A stretch of DNA of 64,000 nucleotides from Rebecca billardiae RCC1528 (lineage: Eukaryota > Haptophyta): the NCBI GenBank assembly GCA_965240325.2, contig OZ251236.1, positions 1,426,001 through 1,490,000 on the forward strand, in the 5' to 3' direction. Each line of letters begins with the position of its first letter. Within the stretch, counting starts at the first letter, position 1. The notes beneath the pieces were generated by a model. The model ran no database searches, had not been told where the DNA came from, and saw only the letters and a program-made list of their open reading frames with translations. Position numbers and translations under genes: made by a program. Of the stretch, positions 1 through 11,808 are shown in pieces.

Positions 1-699
1 AAGTCGTTAACCGTAATACTATCCATATTGACACTCAACCTCCGCTGGCGGAGCTCACGGACGTATTCAACTTGAACTGAGCTCCGCTGGCGGAGCCTCT
101 GCTTGTGGTTTGCTGCAATTGGGGCTGGGCAGCCTGGGCTCAGCATGGGGCAGCTGTTCACAGCCCAGGCGGGGCGTCACCGCCTGTGAGCCGTCGGTGG
201 GCAGGGCCGACGGCGTCGCAGAGCTCATGCGTGGGAGCAGCGCGTCGAGGAAGCGATCAAGGTCGAGAAGGAAGGGGCAAGCAGCAGGGGCTGCCTGTAC
301 GTTTGTACATGCCTCCACACCGGTGCACATCACCCTTGCTCACTGCAGTCGTGAACAGTGCTGCCACTCATCTCATCATCGCTCACCATGCAGTGACGGC
401 CGAGCTGCGGCGAACTCTCACAGGCACCGAACACGCATCGGCTGTGCCCGCTGGTGCTGGCATGCGCTGTCCTCTACTTGCTGTCGGACAGCAAGGAGAC
501 GGCACAGCCGCATCTGCGAGCGGGCGAGGTGATGCTGTCCAGTGTCCTCTGCTCAGCGAGGCTGAGAGGCTGAGCACGGATCACGGATAGTGAGCCCTGG
601 TATCTCAACGCATCCAGGAGAGCAGTTGGTGCATGCCTGTGCTCAGACGTGCAGGACCAACCATCCGGTGCTGATTCAAGCACCCGCGCCAACAGCGGC

Positions 700-1580
700 G
701 GCACTCAACTCCACGCTGCTGATGCGGCCGCACAGCTGCAGGGATGGTACCACGGCGGGCGACGGCGGGCGCTGCAGCTGGCAGCTCGGTGGTGCCTGCC
801 CGATGGGCCTGGGCGCCGGGCGCACCGAGCGCGATGACGCCTCTCGCATCGCCCAGCGCGCTGGAGCCGCTGTCATCCGACGCTGCTGTGCCCGCGCCCA
901 GCTTGGGCTGCAGCAGCTGCGCTCGACTCCGCGCCGAGTGCGGCGGCAGCAGCGGGGATGGTGCCACCGCGGGCTGCGGCAGGCGCTGCAGCTGGCAGCT
1001 CGGTGGTGCGCGCCCGAGGGGCCTGGGCGCTGGGCGCAGCGAGCGCGGTGACGTTGCTCGCCTCGCCCAGCGCGCTGGAGCCGCTGCCACCGGGCGCTGC
1101 TGTGCCCGCGTCGAGCGTGGGCTGCCGCAGCTGCGCTCGACTCCGCGCCGAGTGCGGTGGCAGCAGGGATGTTGCCACGTCGGGCGGCGGCTATCACTTT
1201 GGCTGGCAGCTCGGTGGTGCCTGCCCGAGGGGCCTGGGCGGTGGACGCACCGAGCGCGATGACGTTGCTCGCCTCGCCCAGCGCGCTGGAGCCGTTTGCC
1301 ATCCGGCGCTGCGGTGTCCGCGCCCAGCCGGAGCAGCACGAGGTGCGCTCGACTCCGCACCCGTGCGGCGGCAGCAGCAGGGATTGTACCACGGCGAGCG
1401 GCGGCAGTCGCTGCAGCTGGTAGCTCGACGGTGCCTGCCCAAGGGGCCTGGGCGACGGACGCGCCGAGCGAGCTGACGCCCCTCGCTTCCCCTATCACGC
1501 TCGAGCCGCTGCCATTTGATGCTGCTGAACCGTTCGGGCAGCTGCGGACTGTGCGCTCGACTCCACGCCGCGTGCGGCCG
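700..1580. repeat. Degenerate tandem repeats, about 212 bp unit (left arm)
   Basis: A GGGCCTGGGCG landmark recurs near 807, 1019, 1231 and 1445, and CGCCCAGCGCGCTGGAGCC-like segments recur with the same period, giving about four units of roughly 212 bp. The period is not a multiple of 3 and the frames do not look like protein, so this is satellite-like DNA and not a repetitive gene. Confidence 0.8.
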
Positions 1581-2440
1581 CAGGCAGCAGCAGCAGCAGG
1601 CTGGTAATTAACAGCTGCTGCTCAGATCTCCGTGACTGCTCGGTTGCTGCGTATGAGCCAGGTGAGTGAGCCGCTGAGTCGCAGGGGCCGCGTGAATTGA
1701 CTTGCGACCGCACGCCGGTATATAGGCTTAAGACGGCGTACGTCCGAGTCCCGATCAGCAGCGCAGGAGTTTTGAGAACGCGGTGACGAGTCACACGCAG
1801 CTACTCTTCTTATGATGGCGCTATACTTTTTTCTGTACGTAGTAGTAGTAGGTTACGACTACGCTGCCGGCCTCGCCCTCAGCATTACATTGACGGCGTA
1901 TGGTAGCGCAGGTCCGCCTGATGACCGTTTTATTGCGCGTCTTCATGATGATGATGACGATATGACGATAACGACTCCTCCGACTCCTGAGTCACATAAG
2001 TGTGACACCGCCACTGGATGACACGGGCTACTTACGTACTCAGCTCAGATCATGCGCGCCTGCTACTCGTAGTCGGGCTCCGGTCAGCGGGGAGCGCGCG
2101 GCGCATCATCATCATCAGTCGCGCTATCTGATGCATATCCGCGGCGCAGTGATGTCGTAGTACTGATGATGCGTGCGCTGAGATCTGGGCCGCGGCACTT
2201 CGGCGCGCCTTGCTCGGCCTCACCGACGCCGGGCCGTACTTGTTCGCGCGCCCGGCGCCGGGCTAGCTCAAAGAGCTGACCGCAGCGGCCCCCGTGCCCC
2301 GGAAGGCCTGCGGCCCTCACAGGTCATTGGCAGGCAGCAGTGTCCGGGGCTGAGGCCTGCCGGGTTCTCCCCGATTCGAATTCACCAATGTGACCGATGG
2401 TACCGCCTGCTGCCGTCAGCCGGCGGAAGAAGTGTCACAA
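1581..2440. other. Unique spacer at the centre of the palindrome
   Basis: This stretch lies between the two satellite-bearing arms and is not itself inverted. It is less GC-rich, with runs of ATGATG-type trinucleotides. No convincing gene, RNA or transposase was seen. Confidence 0.5.
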
Positions 2441-3400
2441 CGGCTGCTGCTGGCCAGCATATCGGACGCGTGCATCGGCGTCACCGCATTGGGCGCGTCT
2501 GCCGCCCAGGCCCCTCGCGCGCACACAACCGAGCTGATCGCTGCATCCACCTCCGCCGCAGCCAGTGGCGCCTTCCCTGCTGCTGCAGCCACAATCGGCG
2601 CGGAGTCCAGCGCAGCTGCTGCTGCCTAGGCCGGTCACGCCCCTCGGGCGCGCACCACCGAGCTGCCAGCTGCATCGACCGCCACCACCCGCCGAGGCAT
2701 CATCCCTCCCACTGGCGCGGAGTCGAGCGCAGCTGCCAGCTGTGACAGCTAGCTGCCCCGGCGGGGCGCGGAGCCGCGGACACCGCAGCGCCGGATGGCA
2801 GCGGCTCCAGCGCGCTGGGCGAGGCGAGCAACGTCATCGCGCTCGGTGCGTCCACCGCCCAGGCCCCTCGGGCAGGCACCACCGAGCTGCCAGCCAAAGT
2901 GATAGCCGCCGCCCGCGTGGTACCATCCCTGCTGCTGCCGCCGCACTCGGCGAGGAGTTGAGTGCAGCTGCGGCAGCCCAAGCTGGGCGCGGGCAGCGCA
3001 GCGCGCGATGGCAGCGGCTCCAGCGCGCTGGGCGAGGCGAGCAGCGTCACCGCGCTCGCTGTGCCCAGCGCCCAGGCCCATCGGGCGCGCACCACCGAGC
3101 TGCCAGCCGCAGCGCCTGCCGCAGCCCGCGGTGGCACCATCCCCGCTGCTGCCGCCGCACTCGGCGCGGAGTCGAGCGCAGCTGCTGCAGCCCAAGCTGG
3201 GCGCGGGCACAGCAGCATCGGATGACAGCGGCTCCAGCGCGCTAGGCGATGCGAGAGGCGTCATCGCGCTCGGTGCGCCCGGCGCCCAGGCCCCTCGGGC
3301 AGGCACCACCGAGCTGCCAGCTGCAGCGCCCGCCGTCGCCCGCCGTGGTACCATCCCTGCAGCTGTGCGGCCGCATCAGCAGCGTGGAGTTGAGTGCCGC
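2440..3400. repeat. Degenerate tandem repeats, about 212 bp unit (centre and right arm)
   Basis: These are the same units as in the left arm in inverted orientation, plus two or three more diverged copies (about 2440-2760) that are not part of the matched arms. The recurring landmarks are ACCACCGAGCTGCCAGC and GGCTCCAGCGCGCTGGGCG. Confidence 0.75.
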
Positions 3401-3999
3401 CGCTGTTGGCGCGGGTGCTTGAATCAGCACCGGATGGTTGGTCCTGCACGTCTGAGCACAGGCATGCACCAACTGCTCTCCTGGATGCGTTGAGATACCA
3501 GGGCTCACTATCCGTGATCCGTGCTCAGCCTCTCAGCCTCGCTGAGCAGAGGACACTGGACAGCATCACCTCGCCCGCTCGCAGATGCGGCTGTGCCGTC
3601 TCCTTGCTGTCCGACAGCAAGTAGAGGACAGCGCATACCAGCACCAGCGGGCACAGCCGATGCGTGTTCGGTGCCTGTGAGAGTTCGCCGCAGCTCGGCC
3701 GTCACTGCATGGTGAGCGATGATGAGATGAGTGGCAGCACTGTTCACGACTGCAGTGAGCAAGGGTGATGTGCACCGGTGTGGAGGCATGTACAAACGTA
3801 CAGGCAGCCCCTGCTGCTTGCCCCTTCCTTCTCGACCTTGATCGCTTCCTCGACGCGCTGCTCCCACGCATGAGCTCTGCGACGCCGTCGGCCCTGCCCA
3901 CCGACGGCTCACAGGCGGTGACGCCCCGCCTGGGCTGTGAACAGCTGCCCCATGCTGAGCCCAGGCTGCCCAGCCCCAATTGCAGCAAACCACAAGCAG

Positions 4000-5625
4000 A
4001 GGCTCCGCCAGCGGAGCTCAGTTCAAGTTGAATAGGCCCGTGAGCTCCGCCAGCGGAGGTTGAGTGTCAATATGGATAGTATTACGGTTAACGACTTCGC
4101 ATTACTCCAATATGACATTCGGCGCCACCAAAGCTCCGCCAGCGGAGCTCAGCTCAAGTCAAGTCGTGGGCCATCGATAAGGACATTCGGCGCAGCCGAG
4201 GCTCCGCCAGCGGAGCTCAGTTCAAGTTGAATAGGCCCGCGAGCTCCGCCAGCGGAGGTTGAGTGTCAATATGGATATGATTACGGTAGTTAACGGCTTT
4301 GCATTACTCCAATATGACATGCGGCGCCACCAAAGCTCCGCCAGCGGAGCTCAGCTCAAGTCAAGTGGGCCATCGATAAGGACATTCGGCGCAGCCGAGG
4401 CTCCGCCAGCGGAGCTCAGTTCAAGTTGAATAGGCCCGCGAGCTCCGCCAGCGGAGGTTGAGTGTCAATATGGATATGATTACGGTAGTTAATGGCTTTG
4501 CATTACTCCAATATGACATGCGGCGCCACCAAAGCTCCGCCAGCGGAGCTCAGCTCAAGTCAAGACGTGGGCCATCGATAAGGACATTCGGCGGAGCCGA
4601 GGCTCCGCCAGCGGAGCTCAGTTCAAGTCGAATAGGCCAGTGAGCTCCGCCAGCGGAGGTTGAGTATCAATATGGATACGTATGATTACGGTTGACGGCT
4701 TCGCATTACTCCAATATGATATGCGGCGCCACCAAAGCTCCGCCAGTGGAGCTCAGCTCAAGTCGAATAGGTCCGTGAGCTCCGCCAGCGGAGGTTGAGT
4801 GTCAATATGGATATGATTATGGTTAACGGCTTCACATTATTCCCATAAATGGCATGCGGCGCCACCAAAGCTCCGCCAGCGGAGCTCAGCTCAAGTCAAG
4901 ACGTCGGCCATCGATAAGGACATTCGACACAGCCGAGGCTCCGCCAGCGGAGCTCAGTTAAAGTTGAATACTAGTAGGTCCGCGAGCTCCGCCAGCGGAG
5001 GTTGAGTCTCAATATAGATATGACTACGGTTGACGCTTCCGCGTTACTCCAATATGACATGCGGCGCCACCAAAGCTCCGCCAGGGGAGCTCAGCTCAAG
5101 TCGAGAGTGGGTCATCGATTAAGGACATTCGGCGCAGCCGAGGCTCCACCAGTGGAGCTCAGTTCAAGTCGAATAGGCCAGTGAGCTCCGCCAGCGGAGG
5201 TTGAATGTGTGGCACAGCAGAGTATGAATGCGTTGAAAGGCTTAGCATTATTTCTCCGATATGACACACGGCGCTGACCACCGACGCTCCGCCAGCGGAG
5301 CTCAGTTCAAGTCAGGTGGGTCATCAAGAATGGCATTCGGCGCCCCCGAAGCTCCGCCAGCGGAGCTCAGTTCAAGTGCCGAGTGTATTAGTTTACAAAA
5401 GGCATGGCTCATTAGCGAGCTCCGCCAGCGGAGGTGACTGCTGTTCGGTGGTTGACAGACTTCTGATACCATAACTAGTACGTTTGTTGTGTCATTCCTG
5501 CAAGCCCAGGCTCCGCCAGCGGAGCATTCCATGCTCCGCCAGCGGGGATTTTTCGTGGCCACAAAAATCTCCGCCGGCGGAGGGTCTGGGCCCCTTGCCC
5601 GGATGCTCCGCTGGCGGAGACTTTT
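4000..5625. repeat. Tandem array of about 140-205 bp units carrying a 16-nt near-palindrome
   Basis: A GTTGAGTGTCAATATGGATA-like landmark recurs near 4059, 4258, 4437, 4654, 4795, 5000 and, decayed, 5200, giving about seven units. Each unit carries about three copies of GCTCCGCCAGCGGAGC or close variants, a 7-bp inverted repeat around a CA/TG centre. About 28 copies lie between 44 and 5620, the first two in the left arm of the large palindrome. The units decay towards 5625. No protein coding is evident. Confidence 0.85.
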
Positions 5626-6412
5626 TGTAGTGACTCTTCTGCCCTCGCTCAGACCGGTCTGAGCGAGGGGGCCGATTCAGACGGTCTGACTGGGCGCGCT
5701 CTTCGCGGGCCCACTCGTCCCGATGGGGCGTGGGGCCGCGCCTGGCCCTGTTCACAAGGTGTTTGTGTTCGGGGCAGGCGAAGGCTCTGTGCCACAACCG
5801 GGGTAGGTGGGCAGACAGGGGCTGGCGGCAGCCGAGAGGGGCCGCTTTCCCCCGCCCCCGCTGCTGCGAAGGCGGCGGGGGTGCGCTGCTTGCCTCCGCA
5901 GGCGAGCAGCGCGCAGTTTACGCCGGGCATGTGGACCTGCCCACCCTTCATCTTCCAGTTCTTCCCTTCGGCTGGGGCTCGATCAGTCGACGTGGCGTCG
6001 CTCACAGCGCAGGCAGGTGTTTGGCGCGGCTGCACTCTCGAGGTGGCTGGGATACAACATCCAGGTGCAGCACCCTCCCCGTGTGGTGTCAGAGCGCGCT
6101 CCCGAGCGCGTGCCTCCGAGCGCGGGGCGGCCGCTTGCTGCAATGGCCGCCTCGATGAGGTGCGGCAACGCGCCCCTCACCTGCCTGCGCCGGTCTGTTT
6201 TGTGGCGGTGTCTTTGTGCAGTGTTGGATGGCGTCAATCACGCCTTAACCAAGTGTGCACGTTAAAACATAGTAAACTGTAAGTTCCCCGCTCCAAATCC
6301 GGGAGATCCGGGGGCAATCTGCCAATCTCCAGATCGTCTGAGCGCATCCACGGCGCTGCCGCCAACCCGTCATTAACACGCCTCGGTGGTCGCTGCCCGC
6401 GCCGACGCAACA
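5626..6412. other. Intergenic region with a 28-bp perfect palindrome
   Basis: Bases 5642-5655 are the exact reverse complement of 5656-5669 (arm CCCTCGCTCAGACC), followed by a shorter partial palindrome CAGACGGTCTG. The rest up to the translocator start is GC-rich. It has open frames on both strands, but none is recognisable, so no gene is called. The last 150 bp probably contain the promoter and 5' leader of the downstream gene. Confidence 0.5.
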
Positions 6413-7429
6413 ATGGGCGGGGATGGCGGTGGCTCGACTGGGAAGCTCCTGACGCTTTTCGCGCTGTGGTACGTTGGGAACTACTACTACAACATCTACA
6501 ACAAGGTCGCGCTCAACGAGGGCGGTGGTAAGGACGGGCCCCACGCCTACACGATCGCAGCTGCTCAGCTCGCCGTGGGCTTCGTGTATGCGCTGCTGAC
6601 GTGGTTGTTCACGATGAACCCAATCACGATGTCGCGTCAGCTCATGCCGAAGCTCTCGGTCAAGGACTGTATCTCCGTCTCCGGCGTCGCCGTCTGGTCC
6701 GCCTTCGCCCACCTCGGCTCGGTGCTGTGCATGAATGCCGGCTCCGTCGCGTTCGGCCAGATCGTGAAGGCGGCTGAGCCCGTGTTCGCGGCTCTGGTGA
6801 ACACGGTCTTCTACGGCAAGCCACCGACCTTCGCAAAGACCCTGATGTTGCCCATCATCGTGCTCGGCGTCGCCATCGCGTGCCTCAAGCCCGACAAGGA
6901 TGGCAACTACAAGGTGGACTTCGAGATTGCGGCCGTGATTGCGGGCTCGTTTGCCAACGTCTCTGCGGCGTTCAGGGGCTCGGAGAATGCGCGGCTGATG
7001 GCGGCGCCCGGTCTCAAGGAGCGGATCGGCGGCGTGGGCAACCAGTTTGCGCTCTCGCAGGTCTTTGGCTTCATCGCGCTCATCCCGATCGCCATCTTCA
7101 TGGAGGGCGCGCACCTCGCCGACTTCTTCAAGCTGATGCAGTCAAACAAGAAGTTCGCCTACAACACCTTCATGTCGGGGCTCACTTTCTACGTGTACAA
7201 CGAGCTGTCGACGATGACGATCACGCACACGGGCGCCATCACCCAGTCCGTCGCGAACACCGCCAAGCGCGTCATCGTGATCGTCGGCGTCGCCATCGCG
7301 CTCGGCAAGCCGCTCACCTTTGAGGAGAAGGTCGGCTCGGCGGTCTCCATCTCGGGCGTCTTCCTCTACTCGGTCGCAGACTCGCTGATCGGCGGCTCCA
7401 AGAAAGCCGACGACAAGAAGAAGAAGTAA
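6413..7429 (+). CDS. Triose-phosphate/phosphate translocator family protein
   Basis: A 338-residue, intronless protein of the plastid TPT branch of the drug/metabolite transporter superfamily, which exchanges triose phosphates or other sugar phosphates for phosphate across plastid envelopes. The N-terminus has the family signature FALWYVGNYYYNIYNK (residues 16-31). About ten hydrophobic helices follow, and the C-terminal half has the conserved lysine/arginine region TANTAKRVIVIVG-like (here SVANTAKRVIVIVG). ATG at 6413 was chosen because upstream in-frame starts are non-ATG only, and it sits in a CAACAATGGG context. There is no signal or transit peptide, and the protein ends in KKKK, which fits a KKXX ER-retrieval signal. 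In algae with four-membrane plastids, presequence-free TPTs are known in the outermost (chloroplast-ER) membrane; that location is inferred here. Confidence 0.93.
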   Translation: MGGDGGGSTGKLLTLFALWYVGNYYYNIYNKVALNEGGGKDGPHAYTIAAAQLAVGFVYALLTWLFTMNPITMSRQLMPKLSVKDCISVSGVAVWSAFAHLGSVLCMNAGSVAFGQIVKAAEPVFAALVNTVFYGKPPTFAKTLMLPIIVLGVAIACLKPDKDGNYKVDFEIAAVIAGSFANVSAAFRGSENARLMAAPGLKERIGGVGNQFALSQVFGFIALIPIAIFMEGAHLADFFKLMQSNKKFAYNTFMSGLTFYVYNELSTMTITHTGAITQSVANTAKRVIVIVGVAIALGKPLTFEEKVGSAVSISGVFLYSVADSLIGGSKKADDKKKK

Positions 7430-8135
7430 TCACAGACCGCTTCCCCGCACGTGCATGCCCGAACGCAGTCCGCTGCCTGATCGCGCAGATGCGGTACGGC
7501 ACACCGAGCCGCTGCGCACGTGTCTCGGGGCCGTGGATCGTGTTCAGCATCCAGGATCCATCAGCCCGCATCAGGCGCAGCGCAGCACCAATAATGATAC
7601 CTCCCGTCCTTCGATCTCAGAATGATCGCGATCTCGTCGTCAGTCGTCCACTGACTGTCACGCGCGCGTCACGCACTATATATATATAGTAGAGACGGAG
7701 CAGTCTATTATCGAGCTGCGTCTGAGTATATATATATATAGCCGCGGCGCGCTAGAGTCCGTAATATCGATCACGGCCACGGGCTACCGCGGCGACTCGG
7801 CGGCGAGTATCCGCCGCGCCAGGTGCCCATCAGTAGTATAATGGCGACGACGCCGCCGATGTCGATGTCGATGCGGTCGTGCTGATGCGCCGGGGCGGAT
7901 GCCAGCATGATCGGGTGCAGCCCGCGCGCCCGTCCGAAGTCCCGAAGATCGAGAGACGAGACTGTAGTGATCGACTACAATATATAGCTATAATAAGCGC
8001 GATCATCGCGACATCAGCGCAGACGATACGACGAATATATATATATATAATGATCGACGAATAATAATCGTCGTGGACCGTGTGACCCGCGTTGGCAACA
8101 TGAGAGTGATGACTAGTGACAGCCATGCTGCTGGC
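7430..8135. other. Intergenic region, AT dinucleotide runs
   Basis: This is the downstream flank of the translocator gene. It has short TA runs near 7677-7690, 7726-7740 and 8035-8050. No gene or RNA was recognised. Confidence 0.5.
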
Positions 8136-8145
8136 ACTATGAGTA

Positions 8146-8207
8146 TATATATATATATGATTAAACTTTCTTCAGGAATGCGCACCAGAAAAAGCCTTAA
8201 GAATCCG
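8146..8207. repeat. Left terminal inverted repeat
   Basis: Matches the reverse complement of 11809-11873 apart from the length of the TA run. It ends at GAATCCG, after which the two ends diverge completely. Confidence 0.9.
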
Positions 8208-11200
8208 CTGGAGTTTCGCCGTCAAATCTCGAGCCGGCCCGCCACTGGCGGAAACGCCACGATGCGGGCCTTCTTCCTCGTCGACCGCACGTGCGCTCTC
8301 GCGATCGTGCGACGAGCTGCGGGCAGATCGACCCGCTCTTCCTGATCGGATGCCGATATCACTCTCAGGTACGCTCGCTCGCGAGCGCGCACCCGTCTCT
8401 TCGCCGCCCTCGACGAGCACGAGCCGATCTGCAGCAGATGTGCAAGGAGCCGCATTGGCCGTGCTCGCGCGCGCGCGGCACGGGCGACACAAAATTTGTT
8501 TGCCGTGACCTTTGCGCGCATTCCATTCTTTGATGGTGGTACCCTTGAGCCCCGGACTAGGTCACGGCAAACGCTTTCGCTCGTTGGCGCTGCGCGCGCG
8601 CGCACAGGAGCACTGCAAAGGCAGTGACAGGTTGCACAGGAAACTGTCCTTGGTGTTACATTTCTGAGAGACGGCGCCTCTGAAGGATGGCGCCCGCCCA
8701 CTCGCCGCTCGTGGGTGGCGCGCGCCTCGCGTGTCGATGCAGCCCCGCATCATGACTAGCTGAATGCGCGTGTCGTCAGGACTTGTCCGCGTGCGCTACA
8801 TCCCTTGAGCTAGCACAGCCGGGACCCCCTCGCCGTCGGCAGTGACTGTCATCATCCCATCACTGATCACACGTCGCGTGAGACGGCAAACAGCCACAGC
8901 AGCATCACCCTCTCGTCCAGGATCATCAGGCAGCTGGAGACAGTCCTCCCTTCGACGCGTCTCGGAGCGAGCGCACACGCCCAGCTCTATCTGCGTCACA
9001 CCGCCCGCGCCATCCGTCTCGAGCCCAACGCCCGTCACCACGCGCAGTATGGCAAACCGTCATGATCGGACCGAGCTCGTCGCCCGAGTGCAGCCTTCGC
9101 CCGCAATGCCGCGCGCGAGCATTCGAGTTCGACAATAAGTCGTCAGCGACTTGTGGGCCGGCGGGGAGATCCACGCGTGGCATAGATACCATGTAGGTCG
9201 TCAGCTCCTGCTCGGTGTACGCACGCGCTCTGCATCTGAACACTTGATAGAAGCTCTCGATCATCACCATCGAGCTGTCTACGTGAGCCTGTGCGACCGT
9301 CTGCGCAACACCTCGCGCCTCACCCTTGATGCTGAGCTCACGCGAGACAAAGAAGGCTATGTAGGGCTCAATGACATTCATACAGTGAGAGCGTCCTTGC
9401 CGCAGCGAGCGACAGCTTCCTTCGCCCGCTTCTTAGCACTCGCCCTGCTGTTCTTGGGCGTGAGTGAGGCGTGGTGCCTCGTCAGCCTGCTGAGCGGTTC
9501 TTGTCGATGCGTGTCACAGCGCGGAAGCAGGTGTGCGTTCGCGAGGCGTCGTGCGTGGATGCCGTTCTTCATGCTGACGACATAGATAGACTGCGTAGCG
9601 GCCGTCTCCTCATCCAAGAGCCTCGAGCATGCCACGACTCTGACACTTCAGCGCTCCGGCCGGCGCGCATGCACCATCAAGTGCAACCGAGCGGTTGAGA
9701 GGTAGCCGCCGCCAGCTTTTCGACCCTCACCAACACGCGCTGGATGAACATTGCAAGGTTGTCGCATACTATGAGTGTCGCGTGTCTCTTCCCGCGACTG
9801 TTGCTGCGCAACGTGATGTGCAAGACCAGTCGCGCGCGCGCTCCATCCAATACACGCACGGCTGATGAATGGACGTGGCCGAGCGCAAGCACGCACGCGC
9901 GAGTCGTAGGCTGCGAACGTCGTGTGCGGCCAGACTGCGACGTGCACGGCACGTATCCACCTTGCATTGCTACGTCTCTTCACACCGGGCCTGGGACTCT
10001 TCCAGGCTGAGACGGCCTGCTCTGCTGCCCTCTGTGACTCAGATGCCGCGCGAACGTGCCGCGCGGCTGCGCGATGTCGCGATTGGAGCTCAAGGGTGGT
10101 TGACTTTCGGTACATGCTACTCAAGCAGGAAGAGGCCGATCGAGGCGCGGAGTGGCGCGCTGCACCCGCAACAGCGGGCATCGTGCAGCGCGCGAGAGCG
10201 CGCGCCGCTTCCGGGCGCACGGCGACGGCGCCATGTACCGAAAGACGGGTGGACAGGTCGCGTCCACTGGGAATGTAACATCTGTCAGTCGCGGGCGGTC
10301 ATTTTTCCGTGCAACCTGTCCAGTGCACAGGCAGATGCAGTGAGCATTTCTGCTCGTGGGCGGCCTCCATGGCCTCGAGCGTGGTGACGAGCGCGCCGGT
10401 GACCACCGCGTGGTCCACCTTGGTGGCGCCGGACAGTCCGGCCGACCCTCGCCGGACTCCACCCTTGCTGCGCGCTGACTGTTTGCCGGTCGTGCAGCTG
10501 CGCCGCCAGCCGCTCGGCGCGAGCGGCGAGCGGCCACATGGTGACACAAGATGGTCGAAGGCGTGGCAGCGCGGTGGTGCGTGCGATCGGGGGACCCCAC
10601 CTGAGCTACGACACGGGCGCGCGCGCTCGTCCGTGCTCATCACGGTGGTGGACGCGCGCGTCACGCGCTCGTCGGCTGTCGCGCGCTGACCGTTGGGCTG
10701 CTTTTTGGTGTCTGCGGCGGCCACAGCTCGCCGGTACGGGCCCTATGGTGGCAGCGAGTGGTACGCGGCGTTGTACTAGGTCCGCGCGCGCCACGCACGA
10801 CGCTCGGCAGGCTCGCCCTCGGACCATTGGCTGAGCCCTACTCGCCGCGCGCGCCGCGCGCAGCAGCCGCTCGGCAGCTGCTCCGGGCGCGAAGCGCGCC
10901 CCGCGCGCTGCACGTGGGCGCGACGAGGTGGTGCGGCGAGCGTGCGCGAGTGTGTGCGCGTGATGGGCACCCCCATTGCGCGACTTGCCATGCACATCTG
11001 CCTCTCGCCAAGCCTTCGACACGATAGCTGCGACTGCTGCTCGGAGGTGCGCTTGCGGGCTCGCACACGTTTGAATCCGGGCTCGGCAGCGACCGCGCGG
11101 GCGAGGGACAGCGCGGTGCACGGTGGCGGAGCGCGCGCGGAGCGCAGCCTACACCTCACACGTGCTCCATCCAGACACATCGCGCATGCTCGCGCGACCT

Positions 11201-11808
11201 CCTCGGTCCATCACGCGCGCGTGCGCGCGCGAGCAGGTGTGCATTCGCCGGGCGCGTGCACGGCGCGCCGCGTTGGCGCGCGCACACCGATACCCGTGCG
11301 CAGCTCGACGAGCGAGCGCGGTGTGTTTTGATGCGTATGGGGAGTCTCGAATTTACGCGCGCGCACGCGCCGGCCCTCGCCGCCCCTTCGCTCGCCCACG
11401 CCTCATCTGCGCGCTCGGCGTTTGCAGGCAGCTGCTCATTCTTTCCGACACGTGCGCAAACGAGCAGATGGCGCTGGGCGAGGTCGATTGGTGCGTCAGA
11501 TATTCGGCAACGATCAGGCCCGCGCGTGTGCCGCCACTCGTGCTACTCTCGACGACCACCTCTGGCTCGGTCGCGCGCACGAGGCTGCTCGCGGCCGAAT
11601 CGTGCCGTGTACCGTAAAGCTGTACCGTGCGCGGCGAGGCGCACTCAGACGTCGGCGTGGGCTGGCATGCGATCGTCCAACGAACAGCGTCGACGAACGA
11701 GCATGTCGCGAGCATGGTTTGGCGCACTTCATGGCGCGCACGAGCCGCTCGAAGGCGCGCGAGGGCGCATAACCGCCGTCGTGGCCGCCGACCCCATCTT
11801 GGGCCGCG

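Larger units (their letters stand above)
1..4097. repeat. Large near-palindrome (foldback-like inverted repeat)
   Basis: Bases 1 to about 1330 are the reverse complement of about 2765 to 4097. Position x pairs with 4098-x, shifting to 4096-x beyond about 1200 after small indels. Identity is close to perfect in the outer 1.1 kb and drops to roughly 85% near the inner ends (my estimate by eye). The left arm starts at the window edge, so the true palindrome may extend further left and mirror the array that continues after 4097. The arms contain tandem units, the architecture of foldback-type transposons, but no transposase is visible and no target duplication can be checked. A recent inverted segmental duplication is the alternative. 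Paired open frames in the two arms are merely mirror images and look non-coding. Confidence 0.9.

Noticed and set aside
605-1498. A 297-codon frame with internal repeats in the left arm
   Set aside because: The repeats have a 212-bp period that shifts frame, and the frame exists only because of GC bias; mirrored in the other arm with frame changes.
2360-2400. A tRNA T-arm-like string (GATTCGAATTC)
   Set aside because: No acceptor stem, anticodon arm or D-arm can be drawn around it.
4000-5625. A CRISPR array, because of regularly spaced palindromic repeats
   Set aside because: The spacers are repeated as well as the palindromes, the host is eukaryotic, and no cas genes are present; it is tandem satellite DNA.
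5649-6143. A minus-strand frame between the repeat array and the translocator
   Set aside because: A short readable stretch (KNWKMKGGQVHMPGVNC) was seen, but no domain, start context or splice-consistent extension.
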